Part shown: positions 1 to 6,382 of the stretch, one piece after another
How the letters are laid out: every line of letters starts with the position of its first letter
Position numbering within the stretch: position 1 is the first letter of the stretch
NCBI GenBank assembly: GCA_019119745.1
Contig: DWWI01000007.1
Location: forward strand, 1-9,430
Length of the DNA stretch: 9,430 bases
Direction of reading: 5' to 3'
Source: Candidatus Mediterraneibacter gallistercoris
Lineage (GTDB): Bacteria; Bacillota_A; Clostridia; Lachnospirales; Lachnospiraceae
Position numbers and translations under genes: made by a program
Notes under the pieces: model-generated
What the model was told of the DNA's origin: nothing
Seen by the model: the letters and a program-made list of their open reading frames with translations, nothing else
Database searches by the model: none

Positions 1-1
1 G

Positions 2-1003
2 GATGTGGCGAACAGGGTGCTCCCCGGTCTTGGCTATGTGGTAGCGTTTCTGGTTGTCGCGGGCGGACTTGTATTCAATATCGGTAACGTAGGCGGAGGA
101 GCCCTTGGATTTAACACTCTGCTCGGCATACCGGAGATAGCAGGTTATTTCATCGCAGGTGGTGTCGCAATCGTGATCTTCCTGATGAAAAACGCACTGA
201 ATGCAATGGATACACTGACAAAGATCCTCGGCGGTATTATGATCGTTGTGATTTTCGTTGTGATCGTTATTGTACGGCCGCCGCTGGGACTGGCCCTGAA
301 AGAGACGGTTATGCCGACAGCTCCGATGAGTGATCTCGGAACAGCTATCCTGACACTCCTTGGCGGTACAGTTGGAGGATATATTACATTCTCCGGCGCT
401 CACCGTCTGATTGATGCAGGTATCACGAAGAAAGAAAATCTGAAAGAGATCAACAAGAGTTCTGTCATGGGAATCGGTATCGCCACTATCGTGCGTGTAT
501 TCCTGTTCCTCGCGATCCTCGGTGTTGTTGTGGAGACAGCTACATCAGCCGCGCATACACTGGATGCTTCTAACCCGGCGGCAGACGCGTTCCGTATCGG
601 CGCAGGAGAGATCGGATACCGTTTCTTCGGACTGGTTCTGCTCTGTGCGGCGATTACATCTATCGTGGGATGTGCGTATACTTCTGTGTCTTTCTTAAAG
701 ACATTCCACAAGAGTATTGAGAAATATGAGAATGTGTTTATTATTTTATTTATCGCACTGAGTACAGTTGTTATGGCGGTTCTCGGACAGCCGGCTGTCC
801 TGCTTGTTCTTGCAGGCGCGGTGAACGGTCTGATCCTTCCGATCACGCTCGGTGTATGCCTGATCGCCTCCAAGAAGAAATCAATCATGGGCGAGGACTA
901 CAAGCACCCGACATGGCTTCTGATCTGCGGTATCGTGGTCGTGATCGTATCCGCATACCTCGGGATCAGGACGTTCGGAACGAATTTAAGCCAGCTTCTC
1001 TGA
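2..1003 (+). CDS. NRAMP-superfamily (YcsG-like) transporter, 5' end missing
   Basis: This is an integral membrane transporter whose reading frame is open to the left edge, so the N-terminus lies outside the window. The GTG at 5 is probably internal. About 332 residues are visible; full NRAMP proteins are near 400, so roughly 75-90 residues, including the helix-1 DPGN metal motif, are probably absent. Hydrophobic segments lie near residues 9-30, 44-62, 75-92, 112-130, 153-178, 205-228, 244-260, 264-288 and 303-320 (counted from the GTG). The C-terminal AGAVNGLILPI stretch (270-280) resembles the conserved NRAMP ALNGxxLP region. The helix that should carry the NRAMP MPH motif reads GGYITFSGAHRLIDAG (124-139), so the usual metal-binding Met-Pro-His is not seen. 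In Bacillus subtilis the relative ycsG lies beside ycsF, kipI and kipA, the same partners as here. I infer a transporter serving the 5-oxoproline pathway; whether it carries a metal, protons or an organic substrate cannot be settled from sequence. Confidence 0.8.
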   Translation, partial: DVANRVLPGLGYVVAFLVVAGGLVFNIGNVGGGALGFNTLLGIPEIAGYFIAGGVAIVIFLMKNALNAMDTLTKILGGIMIVVIFVVIVIVRPPLGLALKETVMPTAPMSDLGTAILTLLGGTVGGYITFSGAHRLIDAGITKKENLKEINKSSVMGIGIATIVRVFLFLAILGVVVETATSAAHTLDASNPAADAFRIGAGEIGYRFFGLVLLCAAITSIVGCAYTSVSFLKTFHKSIEKYENVFIILFIALSTVVMAVLGQPAVLLVLAGAVNGLILPITLGVCLIASKKKSIMGEDYKHPTWLLICGIVVVIVSAYLGIRTFGTNLSQLL

Positions 1004-1026
1004 TTATGGAAAGGCAGGAGATTGAA

Positions 1027-1755
1027 ATGAACGAAATCAAAATCTGTACTGCCGGGGATTCCTCTCTCCTGATCGAATTCGGTCAGGAGATTTCCCCGGA
1101 GATCAACGCGCAGATCACGGCGCTGGTGCGCATGATCAAGGCACAGCATATTGAGGGAGTCACTGATATGATCCCCGCTTTCGCATCTCTGCTTATCAAT
1201 TATGATCCCAGAGTGGTAAGCTATGCCGGTCTTCGCGCGCGTATGGAGAAGCTCCTGAAGCTGGAGATCAGCGGGGAAGCTTCGGAATCAAGAATCTTTG
1301 AAATCCCGGTCTGCTACGGCGGGGAATACGGTCCGGATCTTCAGAATATCGCGGATCATGCAGGACTGACTCCGGAAGAAGTGATTCAGATCCACAGCGG
1401 AAAAGATTATCTGATCTATATGCTTGGATTTCTTCCCGGTTTTTCCTATCTGGGAGGACTGGACGAGAGGATACACACCCCAAGACTTGCCAATCCGAGG
1501 ATACGTATCCCGGCGGGAAGCGTGGGGATCGGAGGGTCCCAGACCGGCATTTATCCGCTGGATTCTCCCGGAGGATGGCAGCTTCTCGGCATGACGCCGG
1601 TAAAGACTTATGATCCGGGGAGAGAGGTGCCGATCCTTTTTGAAGCAGGAGACTATATTCGGTTTGTTCCTGTGACAGAAGAGGAGTATCTGGAAATAAA
1701 GAAACAGGTGGATGAAGGCACATATCAGTGTGTGATCCATCAGAAAGGAGTGTAA
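1027..1755 (+). CDS. pxpB: 5-oxoprolinase subunit PxpB (KipI family, AHS1 domain)
   Basis: This is the small AHS1/KipI subunit of the cytoplasmic ATP-dependent 5-oxoprolinase PxpABC, which converts 5-oxo-L-proline to L-glutamate. The protein has 242 residues, the family's normal size (B. subtilis KipI is about 240). The start ATG at 1027 is chosen because AGGAG (1016-1020) sits 6 bases upstream; the open frame runs further upstream but only overlaps the transporter gene. Strongest family signals are MLGFLPGFSYLGGLDER (132-148), IPAGSVGIGGSQTGIYPLDS (161-180) and the following PGGWQLLG (181-188), the cyclophilin-like fold signature of the family. It starts 23 bases after the transporter stop, and pxpC follows after 3 bases, so an operon is clear. 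KipI was first described in Bacillus as an inhibitor of the sporulation kinase KinA, but the metabolic role fits this neighbourhood better. AHS1 is also half of the carboxyltransferase of urea carboxylase, which matters given the biotin genes downstream. Confidence 0.95.
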   Translation: MNEIKICTAGDSSLLIEFGQEISPEINAQITALVRMIKAQHIEGVTDMIPAFASLLINYDPRVVSYAGLRARMEKLLKLEISGEASESRIFEIPVCYGGEYGPDLQNIADHAGLTPEEVIQIHSGKDYLIYMLGFLPGFSYLGGLDERIHTPRLANPRIRIPAGSVGIGGSQTGIYPLDSPGGWQLLGMTPVKTYDPGREVPILFEAGDYIRFVPVTEEEYLEIKKQVDEGTYQCVIHQKGV

Positions 1756-1758
1756 TCT

Positions 1759-2763
1759 ATGGGCTTTCGTGTTTTAAAAGGCGGGATGCTGACAACAGTG
1801 CAGGATCTTGGAAGAACCGGCTATCAGAGTCAGGGGTTCAGTGTTTCCGGCGTCATGGATGTCCGCTCCTTTAAGATTGCCAATCTGCTTCTGGACAACC
1901 CGGAGAATGAGGCGGTGTTGGAATTTACCCTGATGGGACCCAGTCTGGAATTTACCTCAGAGACGATCATCGCCATCACCGGCGGGGATTTCCAGCCCCG
2001 TGTGAACAAGAAGCCGGTGAAGATGTACACAGCCCTTTATATGCACAAGGGAGACGTGCTGGATTTCGCGGGATGCCGTACCGGCAGCCGGGGATATATT
2101 GCGTTTTCCAGTTATCTGGACATACCGGTTGTGATGGGCAGCCGTTCTACGAATATCAAATGCGGGATCGGGGGCTTCAAAGGCCGCAGGCTCAAAGACG
2201 GGGACTATATCGGTTTCCGCATTAAGAGAAGATATCTGCCGTACTTCCTATCCAGAAGCCTGGATCTGGATGAGTTTGACTACGATGAAGTGACTCTTCG
2301 CGTTGTGATGGGACCGCAGGAGGATGTGTTTACCAATGCGGGCAGAGAGACATTTCTGAACTCGGAATATACGGTTACCAGCGACTTTGACAGAATGGGA
2401 TGCAGGCTGGAAGGGCCGTTTATCGCATATAAGACAACGGCGGATATTATATCAGACGGTATTGCGTTCGGTTCTGTGCAGGTGCCGAGCCACGGGAAGC
2501 CTATCGTGCTTCTTTCCGACCGCCAGACAACCGGCGGATATGCAAAGATAGCAACTGTGATCTCGGTAGATATTCCGAAGCTTGCGCAGTGTAAGACAGA
2601 TAACAAAGTGCGCTTTAAAGCCGTGACAGTTGAGGAAGCCCAGCAGCTTCTGCTCGACGAAGTGGCCGGACTCAATGAACTGCGCAGGCAGATCTATCAG
2701 CCCTGCCGGGAAGTGCTTGAGTGCCGTCTGGTAGCAAAGCGCCTCAGCAAACTGTTTCAGTAA
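1759..2763 (+). CDS. pxpC: 5-oxoprolinase subunit PxpC (KipA family, AHS2 domain)
   Basis: This is the large AHS2/KipA subunit, the obligate partner of PxpB in 5-oxoprolinase and homologous to the other half of the urea carboxylase carboxyltransferase. It has 334 residues, the usual family length. AGGAG at 1746-1750, inside the end of pxpB, is 8 bases before the ATG and supports this start. Family motifs are in the expected order: GGMLTTVQDLGRTGYQSQG (8-26), VSGVMD (29-34), NPENEAVLE (48-56), ITGGDF (73-78), GSRSTN (127-132), SDFDRMGCRLEGP (208-220), IAFGSVQVPSHGKPIVLLSD (235-254) and RQTTGGYAKIATVI (255-268). The domain spans nearly the whole protein. The stop TAA touches the next ATG (TAAATG, 2761-2766), but the next gene probably starts 27 bases further on. 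Nothing looks truncated. Translation is probably coupled to pxpB. Confidence 0.95.
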   Translation: MGFRVLKGGMLTTVQDLGRTGYQSQGFSVSGVMDVRSFKIANLLLDNPENEAVLEFTLMGPSLEFTSETIIAITGGDFQPRVNKKPVKMYTALYMHKGDVLDFAGCRTGSRGYIAFSSYLDIPVVMGSRSTNIKCGIGGFKGRRLKDGDYIGFRIKRRYLPYFLSRSLDLDEFDYDEVTLRVVMGPQEDVFTNAGRETFLNSEYTVTSDFDRMGCRLEGPFIAYKTTADIISDGIAFGSVQVPSHGKPIVLLSDRQTTGGYAKIATVISVDIPKLAQCKTDNKVRFKAVTVEEAQQLLLDEVAGLNELRRQIYQPCREVLECRLVAKRLSKLFQ

Positions 2764-2790
2764 ATGAGAAAAAAGATAGGAGTAACCGAT

Positions 2791-3213
2791 ATGGATTTGG
2801 AAAAGATCGAAAAACTGGTAAATATTATTGAAAAGTCTTCCATGCTGGAGTTCAGCATTCAGGAGGGCGATACAAAGATCAAGATGAGCCGCAGAGGCAG
2901 CGCGGGGACGCCGGGAGAACCGCTCACTGTTGTAAAGACAGAGGCTCCGGTTGAAGATACAGTAGATGAGAATTATATTATTTCCCCGATTGTGGGCACA
3001 TTTTATTCTGCTCCGTCTCCGGACGCTGAGGCGTTTGTCAAAGTCGGCGATGTGGTGAAAGCAGGACAGACAGTATGTATCCTTGAGGCCATGAAACTGA
3101 TGAATGAGATCGAGAGTGATTATGACTGCGAGATCGAGGCGGTTCTCGTCAGCAACGAACAGAAAGTAGAGTACGGGCAGCCGCTCTTCAAGGTAAAGAA
3201 GCTGTCGGACTAA
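2791..3213 (+). CDS. accB: Biotin carboxyl carrier protein (AccB type)
   Basis: This small protein carries biotin on a lysine and shuttles an activated carboxyl group from biotin carboxylase to a carboxyltransferase. The start ATG at 2791 gives MDLEKIEKLVNIIEKS, the typical AccB N-terminal helix, and has AGGAG (2778-2782) 8 bases upstream. The in-frame ATG at 2764 abuts the pxpC stop and has no such site, so it is rejected. Length is 140 residues (E. coli AccB has 156). The order is an N-terminal helical region (1-34), a short linker (about 35-62), then the biotinyl domain (about 63-138) with SPIVGTFYSAPSPDAEAF (65-82) and the biotinylation motif EAMKLMNEIE (99-108), in which Lys102 is the expected attachment site. 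The thumb-like SPIVGTFY region marks it as AccB-like. No accA, accD or fab gene is adjacent in the window, so this is probably a dedicated copy serving the PxpABC cluster rather than fatty-acid synthesis (inference). A biotin protein ligase from elsewhere would be needed. Confidence 0.92.
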   Translation: MDLEKIEKLVNIIEKSSMLEFSIQEGDTKIKMSRRGSAGTPGEPLTVVKTEAPVEDTVDENYIISPIVGTFYSAPSPDAEAFVKVGDVVKAGQTVCILEAMKLMNEIESDYDCEIEAVLVSNEQKVEYGQPLFKVKKLSD

Positions 3214-3225
3214 GGAGGAGTGCTG

Positions 3226-4572
3226 ATGTTTCAGAAAATATTGATCGCAAACCGCGGAGAGATCGCTGTCAGGATCATCCGTGCCTGCCGGAATATGGGG
3301 ATCCGCAGCGTAGCGGTTTATTCAAAGGAAGATAAGGACAGCCTTCACGTACAGCTGGCTGACCAGAGGATCTGTATCGGCGAGGGGCCGGCAAAGAACA
3401 GTTATCTCAATATGGAGCGCATTGTGACTGCAGCTCTCAATATGGGCGCCGATGCGATCCATCCGGGATTCGGCTTCCTGTCGGAGAACGCAGATTTTGT
3501 CCGGCTCTGTGAGAAGAACGGGCTGACGTTTATCGGACCGAAAGCAGACGTGATCGACAGCATGGGAAATAAGTCCCACGCGCGTAAAACCATGATGGAA
3601 GCGGGCGTTCCGGTGGTGCCGGGGACAAAAGAACCGGTGTATGATGCAGAAACAGGTATCAAGCTGGCAGAAGAGATCGGATATCCGGTCATGATCAAAG
3701 CATCATCAGGCGGCGGCGGAAAGGGAATGCGTGTGGCAAAATCCTCCGATGAGTTTGAATTCCAGTTTAATATGGCTCAGAGAGAGTCCGCCAATGCATT
3801 CGGCGACGACACGATGTACATTGAGAAATTCATCGAGAATCCCCGTCATGTGGAGATTCAGGTCATGGGAGATAAATTCGGCAATGTGGTGGCTCTCGGC
3901 GAACGTGACTGCTCGGTGCAGAGAAACCATCAGAAGCTGATCGAGGAGTCCCCGTCTCCGGCTATTAATGATGAGATCAGAAATGCCATGAACCGTGATG
4001 CTGTCCTTGCGGCTAAGACGGTAAACTATACCAATGCGGGAACGATAGAGTTCATCCTTGACCCGAAGGGAACATATTATTTCATGGAAATGAATACCCG
4101 TATACAGGTGGAGCACGGCGTTACGGAGATGGTCACAGGCACAGATCTGATCATTGAGCAGATCAGGGTGGCTATGGGAGAACCTTTAAGCTTTAATCAG
4201 GAAGGTATCCGTCTTACCGGCCATGCGATCGAGTGCCGGATCAACGCGGAGATCCCGGAGAAGAACTTTATGCCGAGTCCCGGCGTGGTGAAGCACCTCC
4301 ATCTTCCTGCCGGAAACGGTGTGCGGGTGGATACGGCGCTCTACACAGGCTACAGGATTCCTTCGGAGTATGACTCCATGATCGCCAAAGTTATCGTACA
4401 CGCGCCGGACCGCAATGCCGCGATCCAGAAGATGCGCTCTGCACTGGATGAGATGGTGATCATCGGTGTGGAGACGAATCTGGACTTCCAGTACCAGATC
4501 ATGCGCAATCCGGAGTTCTGTGCCGGAAATGCGGATACCGGATTTATTGAGCGGATGCTCAGACTGGACTAA
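3226..4572 (+). CDS. accC: Biotin carboxylase (AccC type)
   Basis: This ATP-grasp enzyme uses ATP and bicarbonate to carboxylate biotin on the carrier encoded just upstream. The start ATG at 3226 has AAGGAGG (3212-3218) 7 bases upstream; the GTG at 3220 is too close to that site. The product has 448 residues, against 449 in E. coli AccC. The N-terminal domain opens with KILIANRGEIAVRIIRACR (4-22). The glycine-rich ATP lid is IKASSGGGGKGMR (157-169). Residues matching catalytic and ATP-binding positions of E. coli AccC are Lys116, Lys158, Glu200, His208, Lys237, Glu275, Glu288, Asn290, Arg292 and Glu296, so the enzyme looks active. The usual EHPVTE reads EHGVTE (296-301), a Pro-to-Gly change next to the catalytic loop. 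The C-terminal domain contains GHAIECRINAE (332-342) and EYDSMIAKVI (381-390). The only carboxyltransferase-like proteins in the cluster are PxpB and PxpC, suggesting its partner reaction is not acetyl-CoA carboxylation (inference). Confidence 0.93.
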   Translation: MFQKILIANRGEIAVRIIRACRNMGIRSVAVYSKEDKDSLHVQLADQRICIGEGPAKNSYLNMERIVTAALNMGADAIHPGFGFLSENADFVRLCEKNGLTFIGPKADVIDSMGNKSHARKTMMEAGVPVVPGTKEPVYDAETGIKLAEEIGYPVMIKASSGGGGKGMRVAKSSDEFEFQFNMAQRESANAFGDDTMYIEKFIENPRHVEIQVMGDKFGNVVALGERDCSVQRNHQKLIEESPSPAINDEIRNAMNRDAVLAAKTVNYTNAGTIEFILDPKGTYYFMEMNTRIQVEHGVTEMVTGTDLIIEQIRVAMGEPLSFNQEGIRLTGHAIECRINAEIPEKNFMPSPGVVKHLHLPAGNGVRVDTALYTGYRIPSEYDSMIAKVIVHAPDRNAAIQKMRSALDEMVIIGVETNLDFQYQIMRNPEFCAGNADTGFIERMLRLD

Positions 4573-4596
4573 TCAAAGAAAGAAGTGTGAATAAAT

Positions 4597-5367
4597 ATGT
4601 ACAAAGTTGATTTAAACAGTGATCTTGGAGAGAGCTTCGGACGCTATACGCTGGGGATAGATGAAAAGATCATTCCGTTGATTTCTTCGGCGAATATCGC
4701 ATGCGGATTCCACGCGTCAGACCCTGTCGTGATGATGGAGTCTGTCAGCAGGACGAAAGCTGCAGGCATCCGCATCGGCGCACATCCGGGCTTCCCGGAC
4801 CTGATGGGATTCGGACGCAGAAATATGGCTGTTTCCCCGGCGGAGGCAAAGGCGTATACACTGTACCAGATCAGCGCTCTGGGCGGGATGTGTCAGGCTC
4901 AGGGGATGAAGCTGCAGCATGTGAAACCCCACGGGGCAATGTACAATATGGCGGCGAAAGATTATGAACTGTCTCTTGCCATATGCGAAGCCATCAAGGA
5001 ATATGACCCGGAGCTGATCGTGATGGGGCTCTCGGGGAGCGAGACAATCCGTGCGGCAAAAGACTGCGGCTTAAAGACAGCCAGCGAAGTATTCGCGGAC
5101 CGCGGTTATGAGGAGTACGGAAGTCTGGTAAACCGCAGGAAAGAGGGCGCGTTTATCCGCGATGAAGAGGAAGCGATAGCCAGAGTGATCCGCATGGTGA
5201 AAGAAGGAAAAGTTACCGCCGTTACAGGAAAGGATATTGAGATCCAGGCAGATTCCGTATGTGTGCACGGAGATGGAGAGAAAGCTCTTCTCTTTGTGGA
5301 AAAAATCCGCAGCGCCCTTAAAGAAGAGGGAATAGAGATTGCACCGTTAAGCGAGATCTGCCGGTAA
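4597..5367 (+). CDS. pxpA: 5-oxoprolinase subunit PxpA (LamB/YcsF family)
   Basis: PxpA completes the PxpABC 5-oxoprolinase; it is the LamB/YcsF-family subunit with a carbohydrate-deacetylase-like barrel fold. The protein has 256 residues, matching family members of about 250. Diagnostic blocks are VDLNSDLGESFG (4-15), ISSANIACGFHASDP (29-43), IGAHPGFPDLMGFGRR (60-75), HVKPHGAMYN (108-117), SEVFADRGY (163-171) and VCVHGDG (221-227). Conserved His39, His63, His108, His112 and Asp168 are candidates for the active or metal site by family position. The usual NCDLGE reads NSDLGE, a minor change. The gene starts 24 bases after accC. Its ribosome site is weak: the leader AAAGAAAGAAGTG lacks GGAG, unlike every earlier gene in the operon, so PxpA may be made at a lower level or by re-initiation. 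It is the last gene before the terminator hairpin at 5408-5446. In most genomes pxpA is close to pxpB and pxpC; here the biotin genes separate them. Confidence 0.95.
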   Translation: MYKVDLNSDLGESFGRYTLGIDEKIIPLISSANIACGFHASDPVVMMESVSRTKAAGIRIGAHPGFPDLMGFGRRNMAVSPAEAKAYTLYQISALGGMCQAQGMKLQHVKPHGAMYNMAAKDYELSLAICEAIKEYDPELIVMGLSGSETIRAAKDCGLKTASEVFADRGYEEYGSLVNRRKEGAFIRDEEEAIARVIRMVKEGKVTAVTGKDIEIQADSVCVHGDGEKALLFVEKIRSALKEEGIEIAPLSEICR

Positions 5368-5407
5368 ATAATATCCGGTGAGAGAAAAAGCTATAGAGTG
5401 AGAACAG

Positions 5408-5450
5408 AACTGGCAGCAGCCGATTAATCTTCGACCGCTGCCAGTTTTTT
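5408..5450 (+). terminator. Rho-independent terminator of the pxp/acc operon
   Basis: A perfect 10-bp inverted repeat, AACTGGCAGC (5408-5417) and GCTGCCAGTT (5437-5446), is followed directly by more T residues (5445-5450 is TTTTTT). The 19-base loop has a small inner CGA/TCG pairing (5421-5423 with 5431-5433). It lies 41 bases after the pxpA stop and is oriented to stop + strand transcription. The right arm, the loop from 5424 and the T run fall inside the coding end of the convergent membrane-protein gene. On the minus strand the hairpin is followed by CTGTTCTC, a poor U tract, so it would stop that transcript less well. Confidence 0.8.
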
Positions 5451-6158
5451 CATTTCCGCATATGCAAAATGATTGAATACCGCTATGGTCCGCCCTACGC
5501 CGATCATAGCCAGAATAGTTCCGACGCCCACACCCACAAGGTGTCCGGCAAATACAAAGCTTAAAACTATAGTAATGGTTATGTTTGTCAGATCAAAACA
5601 GTTTTTCGTAAAGCCTACACTCTTGTGGATCGTATCGGCGATGGCCTGCACGATGCCGTCGCCGGGGTTCGGCACAATGCGCATATTGAGTGACATGGCG
5701 GCACCGATGCCGGTCAGGATAATGGCGATGATAAGGACGATTACCCGGACGGTCATCTCACCTGCCGTGCTCTGGCGGTCTGAATACAGATTCGGAATGA
5801 CTGCCGAAAAAATATTCAGGAACCGGGTGAAGATGAGGCTTAAAGGGATCTGAAGAAAATCTAACAGCAAGATAAACTTCAGGTCGGCCTTTCCTGCATG
5901 GGCGAGGACGCCGCCAGACTTTTTTGTATATTTCCTGTCACGGATCAGATGGAGGATTATTTCGATCACAACAAACAGACTGTACAGTGCCAGAGTCATA
6001 TTTCCGAAGTTGTGATCAAATATTTCTGAGATACTGTAAGCAACCGATATGATCGGTGAGACGCCGAGTCCTGTCTTTGTATTCAGGGTGAGTCCGAGCG
6101 CGAGCACAAGAAGCCCGATGGCATAGAACAGAATTCGGTAGAAAACTGGTTCCTTCAT
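5424..6158 (-). CDS. YczE/YyaS/YitT-type multi-pass membrane protein
   Basis: This 244-residue integral membrane protein has no established biochemical function. It resembles the YczE/YitT group of Firmicute membrane proteins. Hydrophobic segments lie near residues 7-27, 33-46, 54-74, 93-117, 136-156, 190-207 and 209-228. A charged cytoplasmic-type loop runs over 72-94 (RDRKYTKK and following). Recognisable blocks are NTKTGLGVSPIISVAYSIS (26-44), NMRIVPNPGDGIVQAIAD (158-175) and VGVGVGTILAMIGVGRTIAV (208-227), which fit the repeated glycine-rich half-motifs of this group. The minus-strand ATG at 6158 has a modest GGCAGGGA site 6-7 bases upstream and a strong promoter further upstream. It is transcribed alone and converges on the pxp operon; its final codons, encoding LAAVED, contribute to that operon's terminator hairpin. 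No context ties it to 5-oxoproline metabolism. Family assignment is from motif memory only. Confidence 0.8.
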   Translation of the reverse strand: MKEPVFYRILFYAIGLLVLALGLTLNTKTGLGVSPIISVAYSISEIFDHNFGNMTLALYSLFVVIEIILHLIRDRKYTKKSGGVLAHAGKADLKFILLLDFLQIPLSLIFTRFLNIFSAVIPNLYSDRQSTAGEMTVRVIVLIIAIILTGIGAAMSLNMRIVPNPGDGIVQAIADTIHKSVGFTKNCFDLTNITITIVLSFVFAGHLVGVGVGTILAMIGVGRTIAVFNHFAYAEMKKLAAVED

Positions 6159-6197
6159 ATATTTTCCCTGCCTTCATTGTAAAAATCGTACTTTTCT

Positions 6198-6226
6198 ATT
6201 TTAGGGACGAAGGGATATTTTGTCAA
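6198..6226 (-). promoter_or_regulatory. Housekeeping-sigma promoter for the minus-strand membrane gene
   Basis: Read on the minus strand, TTGACA (6226-6221), a perfect -35 box, is followed after exactly 17 bases by TAAAAT (6203-6198), one mismatch from the TATAAT -10 box. Transcription would begin near 6191, giving a leader of about 33 bases before the ATG at 6158. This is the clearest promoter in the window. Confidence 0.75.
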
Positions 6227-6332
6227 ATCGTCAGAAACGGATTCTGTATGCATCCCTGTTGTAAGCATGATAACGATGCAGAGAATAAAGAACTGAGAAC
6301 AGTCAGCTCAGAGACATCCGGGAAATAATATA

Positions 6333-6362
6333 TAGACATCCCTCGGACTTAAGTGCTACAAT
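6333..6362 (+). promoter_or_regulatory. Possible extended -10 promoter for ybaK and the dpp genes
   Basis: TAGACA (6333-6338, one mismatch from TTGACA), an 18-base spacer, then TACAAT (6357-6362) preceded by TG at 6354-6355 as an extended -10 element. The match is good, but transcription would begin near 6369, at the GGGAGG ribosome site (6368-6373), leaving a leader of only about 14 bases. An alternative -10 is TAATAT at 6326-6331, but I see no good -35 for it. Treat as tentative. Confidence 0.35.
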
Positions 6363-6382
6363 ATCCCGGGAGGATGACAGAT

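Larger units (their letters stand above)
6159..6382. other. Divergent intergenic region with small inverted repeats
   Basis: This 224-base stretch separates the leftward membrane gene from the rightward ybaK-dpp unit and must hold both promoters. The minus-strand promoter is clear (6198-6226). Between it and ybaK are two short inverted repeats: TGCATC (6249-6254) with GATGCA (6275-6280), and CTGAG (6293-6297) with CTCAG (6307-6311). They are short enough to be chance, although the first could be an operator. I see no riboswitch fold, tRNA or small coding region here. Confidence 0.4.

Noticed and set aside
400..888. Long open frame on the minus strand opposite the transporter
   Set aside because: It lies wholly within a well-supported membrane transporter gene; its translation is low-complexity and resembles no family.
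856..1026. Upstream extension of pxpB to an ATG at 856
   Set aside because: It overlaps the transporter coding region by about 150 bases and its extra residues match no PxpB; ATG 1027 has the correct ribosome site.
1268..1740. Two overlapping minus-strand open frames opposite pxpB
   Set aside because: They are antisense to strong pxpB motifs, overlap one another in different frames, and have no ribosome site or family signal.
2764..2790. ATG at 2764 as the accB start
   Set aside because: It touches the pxpC stop and lacks a good ribosome site, while ATG 2791 has AGGAG at 8 bases and gives the typical AccB N-terminus.
2791..4572. accB-accC as part of a fatty-acid synthesis cluster
   Set aside because: No accA, accD, fabZ or other fab gene adjoins them; both neighbours are pxp genes, so a standard acetyl-CoA carboxylase locus is not supported.
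5473..5853. Plus-strand 126-residue open frame opposite the membrane gene
   Set aside because: Its Met/Pro/Thr-rich translation mirrors the hydrophobic codons of the minus-strand gene, which has a good promoter and family motifs.
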